Source: JAOUJD01 sp964353935
Lineage (GTDB): Bacteria; Pseudomonadota; Gammaproteobacteria; Burkholderiales; Burkholderiaceae_F
Direction of reading: 5' to 3'
Assembly: GCA_964353935.1 (NCBI GenBank)
Contig: CAYGXL010000071.1
Location: 1-12,649 of the forward strand
DNA: 12,649 nt
Notes under the pieces: generated by a model
The model's input: only the letters and a program-made list of their open reading frames with translations
What the model was told of the DNA's origin: nothing
The model's database searches: none
Made by a program: the position numbers and the translations under genes
In this document: in pieces, positions 5,585 to 12,453 of the stretch
Numbering within the stretch: the first letter of the stretch is position 1
Layout: every line of letters begins with the position of its first letter

Positions 5585-6445
5585 ATGAAATCCTTTCCGA
5601 TTCCCGTTCGCGTCGCCGGGCCCGGCTCGCAGGTCGAGGAAGAAGAACTGCAGTACCTCGACATCCCGCGCGACGTGAGCACCTTCGCAATGCCGAGCGT
5701 CCCGGAGACCGAGGACACGGTGTCGCTCGTCATCGCGCGCGACACGCTGGCGCGCCTGCTCGCCATGATGGAGCAGTGGAAGCCCGGCTCGCCGCACCCC
5801 GTGCTCGACATGCGCGGCGTCGCGCCCGCGGCGCAGGTGATCGCCAACCAGGTGCTCGGTGACGGCGAGGTCAGCATCCGCGTGACCGGCAACCGCCTGC
5901 TGAAGGTCCAGGAGAGCGTGTTCGCCGGGCTGTGGCGCGTGGTCGAACTCGACAGCGCCGGCCAGTTGCTCGCCGACTGGCTCGAAGCGGCACCGCTGCC
6001 GGCCGCGGTGCTCGCCGCCGCCCGCGACGGCGCGCGCGACAGCCTGATGCCGGTCGAGATTGCGAACGGCGCGATGAATTCGCCCGCCCTGCTGCATGAG
6101 TTGCAGGCCCAGTTGAAGTCGCGCAAGGCGGGCGACCGGCCACACGTGCTGAACCTGACGCTGTTCCCGATGACGCCGGAGGATCACCAGATGCTCGAGC
6201 GCGCGCTGCCGGTCGGCAGCGTGGCCATCATCTCGCGCGGGTTCGGCAATTGCCGCATCACGTCGACCGCCGCCCGCAACGTCTGGCGGGTGCAGTACTT
6301 CAACAGCATGAACACGCTGATCCTGAACACGATCGAAGTCGTCGACGTGCCCGAGGTGGCGCTCGCCGCGCCCGAGGATCTCGACGACTCGCGCGGGCGG
6401 CTGGCCGAGCTGATCGACTGGATGAGCGAATCCTGCCCGGCCTGA
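5585..6445 (+). CDS. hupH: Hydrogenase expression/formation protein HupH/HoxQ (HyaF family)
   Basis: Assembly factor for the hydrogenase small subunit; family members HoxQ/HyaF act with HoxO/HyaE, and HupH is needed for efficient HupS maturation, especially in oxygen. It has 286 residues. Recognisable blocks are an acidic N-terminal segment (18-22), VFAGLWRV (112-119), HVLNLTLFPMTPED (187-200), RGFGNCRI (218-225) and VWRVQYFNSMNTLILNT (233-249), which continues into an EVVDVPEVA stretch. The ATG at 5585 is preferred because AAGG sits 4 nt before it. A GTG at 5570, overlapping the hupG stop region, would add five residues. There are 15 nt between the hupG stop and this ATG. The precise chemistry of this family is unknown. 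Confidence 0.93.
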   Translation: MKSFPIPVRVAGPGSQVEEEELQYLDIPRDVSTFAMPSVPETEDTVSLVIARDTLARLLAMMEQWKPGSPHPVLDMRGVAPAAQVIANQVLGDGEVSIRVTGNRLLKVQESVFAGLWRVVELDSAGQLLADWLEAAPLPAAVLAAARDGARDSLMPVEIANGAMNSPALLHELQAQLKSRKAGDRPHVLNLTLFPMTPEDHQMLERALPVGSVAIISRGFGNCRITSTAARNVWRVQYFNSMNTLILNTIEVVDVPEVALAAPEDLDDSRGRLAELIDWMSESCPA

Positions 6446-6465
6446 CGGACCACGGACGCAAGCAG

Positions 6466-6672
6466 ATGGATCAACGCGCGGGCGATGACGCCCAGGTCGG
6501 CCCGACGACCCGCCTCGAGTGCAAGGTCTGCTGGCACGTGTACGACCCGGCCGAGGGCGATCCCGTGTGGCAGATCCCGTCCGGCACGCCGTTCACGGAC
6601 CTGCCCGATCACTGGACCTGCCCCAACTGCTCCACGACCAAGGACGGCTTCCTGGTCATCCACGATGACTGA
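6466..6672 (+). CDS. hupI: Rubredoxin HupI/HoxR
   Basis: Small mononuclear-iron protein, 68 residues, made for hydrogenase maturation; HoxR in Ralstonia and HupI in Rhizobium are needed for a fully assembled small subunit under oxygen. The two rubredoxin knuckles are CKVCWHVYDPAEGDP (19-33; Cys19, Cys22) and CPNC (Cys52, Cys55), with the usual DHWTCPNCSTTKDGF context around 48-62. The ATG at 6466 has only a weak upstream purine run, but no other start lies close to the conserved region. The last 8 nt overlap the hupJ start. A role in electron transfer to assembling FeS clusters is inferred from the family. Confidence 0.95.
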   Translation: MDQRAGDDAQVGPTTRLECKVCWHVYDPAEGDPVWQIPSGTPFTDLPDHWTCPNCSTTKDGFLVIHDD

Positions 6673-7249
6673 CACCGCCAACAGTCCCGACGCCGCGGCC
6701 GGCCCGCCGCTGCTGCCCGACCCGTCGCCGCGCCTGAACGCGGCGTACCGCGCGATCGCCCGGCGAATGGACGGGCTCAACTTCGTGAACCCGGCGATCG
6801 AGGTCGAGGCCGTCGCGTTCGCGCCGTGGGAATCGCACTGGCTCGGCGCGATGGTGACGCCCTGGTGCATCAACCTGATGCTGCTGCCGCGCGACGCGTC
6901 GGGCTGGACCTCGCTGCCGCAGGGAAAGAAGTTGCGCTACGCCTTCCCGGCCGGGGACTACGACTTCATCTCGTCGCGCGACGACGCCGTCGGCGAGTAC
7001 CAGATGTGCTCGCTGATCTCCCCGGTGCTCGAACTGCCCGATCACGCGACCGCCTGCCAGGTGGCCGCACTGGCGCGCGCGGCCTTGCTCGATCCGGCCA
7101 ATGCGCCGGTGCCCGAGGCGCCGAAGGCCGATGAAGTCGCCGTGCTTCCGCCCGGCCCGATCGCGCAGATCAAGGAGCACGCCACGGCGCCGATGAGCAA
7201 GCGCGACTTCCTGCGCGGACGGTTCCTGCGTGGGGAAGAGGCCAAGTGA
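6665..7249 (+). CDS. hupJ: [NiFe]-hydrogenase assembly chaperone HupJ/HoxT (HybE family)
   Basis: HybE-type chaperone, 194 residues; relatives bind precursors of hydrogenase subunits before Tat export. Family blocks are NPAIEVEAVAF (42-52), LGAMVTPWCINLMLLP (60-75), KKLRYAFPAGDYDFI (88-102) and EYQMCSLISPV (111-121). A proline/alanine-rich linker (144-164) leads to a basic C-terminal tail, MSKRDFLRGRFLRG (177-190), which looks like the S/T-R-R-x-F-L-K core of a Tat signal although it lies at the wrong end of the protein. Its ATG lies within the last codons of hupI (8-nt overlap), and its stop overlaps the GTG of hupK. The identity is firm; the meaning of the tail is open. Confidence 0.92.
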   Translation: MTDTANSPDAAAGPPLLPDPSPRLNAAYRAIARRMDGLNFVNPAIEVEAVAFAPWESHWLGAMVTPWCINLMLLPRDASGWTSLPQGKKLRYAFPAGDYDFISSRDDAVGEYQMCSLISPVLELPDHATACQVAALARAALLDPANAPVPEAPKADEVAVLPPGPIAQIKEHATAPMSKRDFLRGRFLRGEEAK

Positions 7250-8370
7250 ACCCCGAGGGCGAAATCACCGTGCGGCTCACCTGCAGCGAGCGGCAGGTGC
7301 ACAAGGTGTCCGTCACCTCGTCGCGCACCGGCCTGCCGCCGCGCCTCGTTCGCGGCCGTCCATCCGCGGATGTGCAGCGCCTCGTTCCGCTGCTCTTCAG
7401 CATCTGCCAGCGCGCGCAGGGCGCCGCATCGGCCGCCGCGATCGCCGCCGCGCAGGGCCTGGAGGCCCCGGCGCACGAGCAGGAACGCCAGGCCCTCGAC
7501 GTGACCCTCGAGACGCTGCAGGAAGGCGTGTGGCGACTCCTGATCGACTGGCCGAAGTCCATGGGCGAGCAAGCCCAGGTGCCCGCCGTCGCTTCCGTCC
7601 GCCATGCGAGCAGCGCCGTCGTCGACGACGGCGCCACGCTCGACGGGTTGCTGGCGGTCGCCGACGACATCTCGCGCGAGCACGTGCACGGCGCACCTGC
7701 GGAACCCTGGCTGGCATCGATGGACCAGGCCGCGCTCGACCGCTGGGTCGAAGCCGGCGCGACGCTCCCCGCGCGCCTGCTGCGGCGGCTGCGCGACGAA
7801 GCGCCCGGCCTCGGACGAAGCAACGTCGCGCTGATGCCGGACGCCACCCTCGAAAACCTTCGCATGTCGGTGATCGCGGACATGGAAGCGGACTCCGGGT
7901 ATGCGCGCTTCCCGCGCTGGGGCGGCTTGCCGGCCGAGACCGGCGCGCTGGCGCGACAGGCCGGCGCTCCGCTGATCGCCGCCCTGCTCGAGCGCGACGG
8001 CCGGACCGCGTCGACGCGTTTCGTCGCGCGACTCGTCGAACTCGCCGTGCTGGTGCGCGACCTGCGCGCCCGGTCCGCGGGACGCGTCCCCGCGGTGCGC
8101 AGCCATGCGCTGCCCGATGGAGCGGGTCTTGGCCTCGCCGAGACCGCGCGCGGCCTGTTGCTGCACCGGGTGCAGATCGAGCAGGGGCTCGTCACCGACT
8201 ACCGCATCGTTGCGCCGACCGAATGGAACTTCCACCCGCAAGGCCCGCTTCAGCAGGGGCTCGCCGGGCGCAGCGCGGCCGACCACGAGCGGCTCGAGCG
8301 CGACGCTCGCGTGGTGGTGCAGTCGCTGGATCCGTGCGTCGCCTGCCGCGTGGAGATCGCCGATGCATGA
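7246..8370 (+). CDS. hupK: HupK/HoxV, large-subunit-like hydrogenase maturation scaffold
   Basis: Maturation factor of 374 residues, related in sequence to the large subunit and proposed (HoxV) to act as a scaffold on which the Fe(CN)2CO unit is placed before transfer to HupL. The resemblance is visible: FSICQRAQGAA (51-61) aligns with the RxCGxC region but keeps only Cys54. RIVAPTEWNFHP near 324-335 matches the QCVVPTTWNASP stretch of HupL in this window. The end, LDPCVACRVEIADA, copies DPCxxCxxH with Cys364 and Cys367 but has Glu370 where HupL has His. There is no cleavable extension: the protein stops seven residues after the motif. It starts with GTG inside the hupJ stop (GTGA) and overlaps hypA by 8 nt, so it is tightly coupled to both. 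Confidence 0.93.
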   Translation: MNPEGEITVRLTCSERQVHKVSVTSSRTGLPPRLVRGRPSADVQRLVPLLFSICQRAQGAASAAAIAAAQGLEAPAHEQERQALDVTLETLQEGVWRLLIDWPKSMGEQAQVPAVASVRHASSAVVDDGATLDGLLAVADDISREHVHGAPAEPWLASMDQAALDRWVEAGATLPARLLRRLRDEAPGLGRSNVALMPDATLENLRMSVIADMEADSGYARFPRWGGLPAETGALARQAGAPLIAALLERDGRTASTRFVARLVELAVLVRDLRARSAGRVPAVRSHALPDGAGLGLAETARGLLLHRVQIEQGLVTDYRIVAPTEWNFHPQGPLQQGLAGRSAADHERLERDARVVVQSLDPCVACRVEIADA

Positions 8371-8704
8371 GATGTCCCTCGCGGAAGGCATCGTGCAGAT
8401 CGTCGAGACGACCGCGCGGGCCAACGACGCCGGCACGGTGCGGGCGGTCTGGCTCGAGCTTGGAGTTCTTTCTCACGTCGAGCACGACGCGCTGCGCTTC
8501 TCGTTCGACGTCGTGAAGCGCGGAACGGTGGCCGACGGCGCTCGGCTGGAAATCCGGACCACGCCCGGGCGTGCCTGGTGCATGCCATGCGGGGACTCGG
8601 TCGACCTGGCCCGGCTGGGCGACCCGTGCCCGCGATGCGGCAGCCACCAGTTGCAGGTGACGCAGGGCGAGGAAATGCGAGTCAAGGAAGTCGAGATCGC
8701 CTGA
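8363..8704 (+). CDS. hypA: Hydrogenase nickel incorporation protein HypA
   Basis: Nickel chaperone that, with HypB, loads nickel into the large subunit; cytoplasmic. It has 113 residues, the normal family length. The N-terminus MHEMSLAEGIV gives the nickel-binding His2 and Glu3. The zinc ribbon is CMPC (73-76) and CPRC (89-92), so all four zinc ligands are present. The ATG lies within the last codons of hupK (8-nt overlap), joining the hup and hyp blocks into one unit. The 21-nt gap to hypB carries a clear ribosome site. Confidence 0.97.
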   Translation: MHEMSLAEGIVQIVETTARANDAGTVRAVWLELGVLSHVEHDALRFSFDVVKRGTVADGARLEIRTTPGRAWCMPCGDSVDLARLGDPCPRCGSHQLQVTQGEEMRVKEVEIA

Positions 8705-8712
8705 GGCAGTTC

Positions 8713-8718
8713 GAGGGG
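8713..8718 (+). promoter_or_regulatory. hypB ribosome binding site
   Basis: GAGGGG stands 7 nt before the hypB ATG at 8726, inside the 21-nt hypA-hypB gap. It is one of the stronger ribosome sites in the cluster and may support independent translation of hypB. Confidence 0.6.
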
Positions 8719-8725
8719 AAACATC

Positions 8726-9685
8726 ATGTGCACGACATGCGGCTGCGGCAACGGCGAAACGAAGATCGAAGGCGAAGCGCACGGACACGAGCATCGGCAT
8801 GCCGACGGCACGGCGCACAGCCACGACCACGACCACGACCACGATCATGACCACGATCATGGCCACGACCACACCCATGATCACGACCACGACGGTCGCG
8901 GGCATGACCATGGACCCGATCACGTGCACGGCCCCGGCTGCGGTCACGATCACGTCCATCACGACGGCCACGCGCACGCGCCCGGCCTGCCGCCCTCGCG
9001 GATGGTGCAGATCGAGCAGGACATCCTCGCGAAGAACAACCAGCACGCCCGCTTCAACCGCGAGTTCCTCGCCGAACGCGGCATCTTCGCGGTCAACCTC
9101 GTGTCGAGCCCCGGCTCGGGCAAGACGACGCTGCTGACCGAGTCGATCAAGCGGCTGCTGCCGTCCCTGCCCATCACGGTGATCGAGGGCGACCAGCAGA
9201 CCACCAACGACGCAGAGCGCATCCGCGCGACCGGCGCGCCCGCGCTTCAGATCAACACCGGCAAGGGCTGCCACCTGGACGCGAGCATGGTGGAACGCGC
9301 GCTCGAGCGACTGCAGCCGCCGGAGGAGTCGGTGCTCTTCATCGAGAACGTCGGCAATCTCGTCTGCCCGGCCGCATTCGACCTCGGCGAGGCGCACAAG
9401 GTGGTGGTGCTGTCGGTGACCGAAGGCGAGGACAAGCCGCTGAAGTATCCCGACATGTTCAAGGCGGCAACATTGATGCTGCTGAACAAGGTCGACCTGC
9501 TGCCCTACCTGACCTATGACGTGGCGAAGTGCATCGAGTACGCGCGCCGCGTGAACCCCGGCATCGAGGTGCTGCAGGTGTCGGCGACCAAGGGCGATGG
9601 CATGGACACCTGGCTGGCGTGGGTCAGGTTGCACGCGGTCACCGCCAGGCACGCGCGCGCGCAGCCGAAGGTCGTCGCGGAGTAG
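8726..9685 (+). CDS. hypB: Nickel-binding GTPase HypB with a long histidine-rich domain
   Basis: GTPase that works with HypA in nickel delivery to HupL; cytoplasmic. It has 319 residues. The N-terminus MCTTCGCG carries the high-affinity nickel motif CxxCGCG (Cys2, Cys5, Cys7). A histidine-rich segment follows at 19-84 with 27 histidines, mostly alternating His-Asp, expected to store or buffer nickel. The G domain has the P-loop SSPGSGKTT (127-135), EGDQQTTNDAERI (154-166), the metal site GKGCHLD with Cys181/His182 plus Cys214, and the guanine-specificity motif NKVD (254-257). The histidine region is encoded by an imperfect 6-bp repeat (CAYGAY). HypF starts 7 nt after its stop. Confidence 0.97.
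   Translation: MCTTCGCGNGETKIEGEAHGHEHRHADGTAHSHDHDHDHDHDHDHGHDHTHDHDHDGRGHDHGPDHVHGPGCGHDHVHHDGHAHAPGLPPSRMVQIEQDILAKNNQHARFNREFLAERGIFAVNLVSSPGSGKTTLLTESIKRLLPSLPITVIEGDQQTTNDAERIRATGAPALQINTGKGCHLDASMVERALERLQPPEESVLFIENVGNLVCPAAFDLGEAHKVVVLSVTEGEDKPLKYPDMFKAATLMLLNKVDLLPYLTYDVAKCIEYARRVNPGIEVLQVSATKGDGMDTWLAWVRLHAVTARHARAQPKVVAE
8822..8893 (+). repeat. Imperfect hexanucleotide (His-Asp) repeat within hypB
   Basis: Twelve consecutive hexamers, mostly CAC/CAT followed by GAC/GAT, with interruptions to GGC and ACC, encode the alternating His-Asp part of the nickel-buffer domain (residues 33-56). Synonymous third-base changes break perfect identity, which would limit but not abolish slippage-driven length change. 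Confidence 0.8.
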
Positions 9686-9692
9686 GCGCTCG

Positions 9693-12029
9693 ATGTCGGC
9701 CGTGCTCGCCCCTGCCGTCCATCGCCGCCGCCTGCGCGTGCGTGGACAGGTGCAAGGCGTCGGTTTCCGGCCGACGGTGTATCGGCTGGCGACGGAACTC
9801 GGCCTCGGCGGCCGCGTGCTGAACGACGGCGCCGGCGTCGAGATCGAGCTCGAAGGCACCGACGAAGCACTGGACCGGTTCGTGTTCCGCCTGCGCAGCG
9901 AGGCGCCAAGGCTGTCGCGCATCGACACGATCGACGCCACGCCGATGGCGCCGCTGGGTGACCGCACGTTCAGGATCGACGCGAGCGCGGGCGGGCCGGT
10001 CTCGACGGGCGTCACGCCGGACGCGGGCACCTGTCCCGAATGCCTCGCCGACTTGCTCGATCCGGCGAACCGGCGCTGGCGATACGCCTTCACGAACTGC
10101 ACGCATTGCGGACCGCGCTACACGATCACGCGCGAACTGCCCTACGACCGCCCGAACACCAGCATGGCGTCTTTCATGCAGTGCAAGGCGTGCCGGGCGG
10201 AGTACGACGCGCCGGCCGACCGTCGCTTCCACGCGCAGCCGAACGCGTGTCCAGAGTGTGGGCCGCGACTGGCGCTGTGGGGCAACCTCGGGCAGCCGAT
10301 TGCGGTGGCGGACCCGCTCGCGGAAGCCATGCAGCGGATCCGCCACGGCGGCATCGTCGCGATCAAGGGCCTGGGCGGCTTCCACCTGGCGTGCGACGCG
10401 CGCAATCCCGAGGCCGTCGCCGAACTGCGCCGCCGCAAGCAGCGCGAGGAGAAGCCGTTCGCGGTGATGTTCGCGAACCTCGCATCGATCAACCCGCTGG
10501 CGCGCGTCACGACGCAGGCTGCCGCGCTGCTGGCCACGCCCGAGCGGCCGATCGTGCTGCTCGACAAGCAGCCGGGCTGCGACGAGGCCCTGCCCGGCGT
10601 GGCACCCGGGATGGCGACGCTCGGCGTGATGGTTCCGCACACGCCGCTGCAGGTACTGCTGTTCCACGAGGCCGCCGGACGGCCCGCCGGAACGCGCTGG
10701 CTCGGCGAGCCGCAGCCGCTTGCGCTCGTGATGACGAGCGCCAACCCCGGCGGCGAGCCGCTGGTGATCGACAACGACGAAGCCGTGCGCCGCCTCGGCG
10801 CGATCGCCGACGCGCTGCTGGTGCACGACCGCGCCATCCTGATCCGCTGCGACGACAGCGTGGCGCGCGCGGACGCGAACGGGGCGCCGGCCTTCATCCG
10901 CCGCGCGCGCGGCTACACGCCGGCGTCGATCCGGCTTGCAGGCGACGGTCCGCCGGTGCTCGCGGTCGGCGCCTACCTGAAGAACACGGTCTGCGCCACG
11001 CGCGGCGACGAAGCCTTCCTGTCGCAGCACATCGGCTCGCTCGACAACGCCGCGACCTGCGTGGCGCTCGAGGAAGCCGTCGATCACCTGCTCGACGTCC
11101 TCGTGATCGAACCCGTGGCGGTCGCGCACGACCTGCATCCCGATTTCCACAGCACGCGCTTCGCGGCCGGGCTGGCGGCGCAGCGCGGCATCCCGCTGAT
11201 CGGGGTGCAGCACCACCACGCGCACATTGCCGCGGTGATGGCGGAGCACCGCATCGAGCATGCCGTCCTCGGCATCGCGCTGGATGGCGTCGGGCTTGGC
11301 GACGACGGCGGCATCTGGGGCGGCGAACTGCTGCGCGTCGACGGCGCTCGATCGACGCGCGTCGGTCGCCTGCGCGAACTGCCGCTGCCGGGCGGCGACC
11401 GCGCCGCGCGCGAACCGTGGCGGCTCGGCGCCGCGGTGCTCCACCTGCTGGAACGCAGCGACGAGATCGTGCGTCGCTTCGACCGGCCGGGCGCGCCGCT
11501 CGTGCGCCAGATGCTGCAGCAGCGGCTCAACACGCCGGTGACGAGCAGCATGGGCCGCTGGTTCGACGCCGCAGCCGCTCTGCTCGGCGTGCGCGAGGTC
11601 CAGTCCTTCGAAGGCCAGGCGCCGATGCTGCTCGAGGGCCTGGCCGCAAGCCACGGCGCGGTGCGCCCGCTGGCCGACGGCTTCCGCATCGAGGCCGACG
11701 GCGTGCTCGACCTGCTGCCGCTGGCGCAGGCGCTGCTCGACGCCCGCTGCGCGAGTTACGGTGCCGCCCTCTTCCACGCGACGCTGGTCGACGCGCTCGC
11801 CGCGTGGGCCGCGTCGGCTGCGTGCCGCGCCGGCGTCGGCACGATCGCCTTCGGCGGCGGCTGCTTCCTCAATGCAATCCTCTCCACCGGCCTGCGCGCC
11901 CGCCTCGCGGCCGACGGCTTCGACGTGATCGAAGCACGCCAGGCGCCGGCCAACGACGGCGGGCTCGCGCTCGGCCAGGCCTGGGTGGCCCGGCATGTGC
12001 TCGCCGCCCGAACGAAACCAACGGACTGA
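9693..12029 (+). CDS. hypF: Carbamoyltransferase HypF
   Basis: Makes the thiocarboxamide on HypE from carbamoyl phosphate and ATP, the first step towards the active-site cyanides; cytoplasmic. It has 778 residues, normal length. Domains in order: acylphosphatase-like (about 10-100, GQVQGVGFRP at 18-27); a zinc-finger pair with Cys114/117, 136/139, 164/167 and 186/189; a YrdC-like nucleotide domain (about 205-405, KGLGGFHLACDARNP 225-239, RRRKQREEKPFAVM, and TSANPGGEP 348-356); and a Kae1-like carbamoyl-transfer domain with VGAYLKNTVC (425-434), VAHDLHPDFHST (477-488) and VQHHHAHIAAV (505-515), and GGGCFLNAIL towards the end. The ATG at 9693 is chosen because the acylphosphatase domain starts right after it and GGAG precedes it; the frame opens earlier inside hypB but there reads as a shadow. 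All key motifs look intact. Confidence 0.97.
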   Translation: MSAVLAPAVHRRRLRVRGQVQGVGFRPTVYRLATELGLGGRVLNDGAGVEIELEGTDEALDRFVFRLRSEAPRLSRIDTIDATPMAPLGDRTFRIDASAGGPVSTGVTPDAGTCPECLADLLDPANRRWRYAFTNCTHCGPRYTITRELPYDRPNTSMASFMQCKACRAEYDAPADRRFHAQPNACPECGPRLALWGNLGQPIAVADPLAEAMQRIRHGGIVAIKGLGGFHLACDARNPEAVAELRRRKQREEKPFAVMFANLASINPLARVTTQAAALLATPERPIVLLDKQPGCDEALPGVAPGMATLGVMVPHTPLQVLLFHEAAGRPAGTRWLGEPQPLALVMTSANPGGEPLVIDNDEAVRRLGAIADALLVHDRAILIRCDDSVARADANGAPAFIRRARGYTPASIRLAGDGPPVLAVGAYLKNTVCATRGDEAFLSQHIGSLDNAATCVALEEAVDHLLDVLVIEPVAVAHDLHPDFHSTRFAAGLAAQRGIPLIGVQHHHAHIAAVMAEHRIEHAVLGIALDGVGLGDDGGIWGGELLRVDGARSTRVGRLRELPLPGGDRAAREPWRLGAAVLHLLERSDEIVRRFDRPGAPLVRQMLQQRLNTPVTSSMGRWFDAAAALLGVREVQSFEGQAPMLLEGLAASHGAVRPLADGFRIEADGVLDLLPLAQALLDARCASYGAALFHATLVDALAAWAASAACRAGVGTIAFGGGCFLNAILSTGLRARLAADGFDVIEARQAPANDGGLALGQAWVARHVLAARTKPTD

Positions 12030-12035
12030 ACTCCC

Positions 12036-12281
12036 ATGTGCCTCGCCATCCCCGCCCGCATCGTCGAAGTGCTGCCGAATGAAGAGTGCGTCGTCGACGT
12101 CGGCGGCGTGCGCAAGCGCATCTCGCTGGAACTCGTCACCGGCGTCGTCGCCGGCGACTACGTGATCGTCCACGTCGGCTACGCGCTGCAGCGCCTGGAT
12201 CCCGACGAGGCCGCGCGCACGCTGGCGCTGTTCGCGGAAGCGGGCGCGGCCAACGACGGCGCGTCCGCGGAGGCGGCATGA
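12036..12281 (+). CDS. hypC: Hydrogenase maturation chaperone HypC
   Basis: General HypC that forms the complex with HypD on which Fe(CN)2CO is assembled and then delivers it to the large subunit. It has 81 residues, starting MCLAIPARIVEV with the essential Cys2, and the core motif GDYVIVHVGYAL (40-51) with His46. Its short alanine-rich tail contrasts with the longer acidic extension of its paralogue HupF at 4809. It begins 6 nt after hypF, without a strong ribosome site, and its stop forms ATGA with the start of a 59-codon frame that runs to hypD. Confidence 0.96.
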   Translation: MCLAIPARIVEVLPNEECVVDVGGVRKRISLELVTGVVAGDYVIVHVGYALQRLDPDEAARTLALFAEAGAANDGASAEAA

Positions 12282-12453
12282 GCGCCGCACGGCCGCTCCG
12301 AAGGCGCTCACTCCCCCTCGGGGGGACGGCGGCCGATAGGGCGGCATGCCCTGCGGCATGTCGCCCGGCCGCCGCGTCCGCGCATGCATGCGCGGACGGC
12401 ACCCTCATGAGCGCGACTCGCTTCGCGACTCGCTCGGGCGCCAAGGGGGCACG
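12282..12453. repeat. 172-nt palindrome-rich intergenic element between hypC and hypD
   Basis: The spacer is far longer than any other gap in the hup/hyp run. It holds several nested inverted repeats: CCCCC-TC-GGGGG (12313-12324); a long arm pair CGGCGGCC (12327-12334) with GGCCGCCG (12367-12374) enclosing GGGCGGCATG (12339-12348) with CATGTCGCCC (12357-12366, one G-T pair); a perfect 24-bp palindrome at 12375-12398 with half-arm CGTCCGCGCATG; and a tandem duplication of GCGACTCGCT at 12413-12422 and 12425-12434. CCCCCT at 12313-12318 also matches AGGGGG at 12444-12449. CTCACTCCCCCTCGGGGG at one end and CCAAGGGGGC at the other resemble spacer repeats I recall from Burkholderiales genomes. A REP-like or small non-autonomous element is the likely nature. 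Its right end supplies the hypD ribosome site. Confidence 0.7.
12375..12398. repeat. Perfect 24-bp palindrome
   Basis: CGTCCGCGCATG is followed directly by its reverse complement with no spacer, centred between 12386 and 12387. Flanking bases (G at 12374 and G at 12399) end the symmetry. It is part of the hypC-hypD spacer element and could form a cruciform or an RNA hairpin with a tiny loop. Confidence 0.85.

Noticed and set aside
4940..6187. Minus-strand frame of 415 codons opposite hupF, hupG and hupH
   Set aside because: It spans three well-supported genes on the other strand and shows only Arg/His/Gln-rich low-complexity sequence.
8192..10102. Long minus-strand frame opposite hypA/hypB
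   Set aside because: It is the mirror of the hypA and hypB frames; its valine-rich stretch is the reverse reading of the His-Asp codons, not a membrane segment.
9639..12389. Very long minus-strand open frame (916 codons) opposite hypF
   Set aside because: High GC keeps antisense frames open. The plus strand encodes complete HypF and HypC motifs, while the antisense product is Arg/Ala/His-rich with no recognisable domain.
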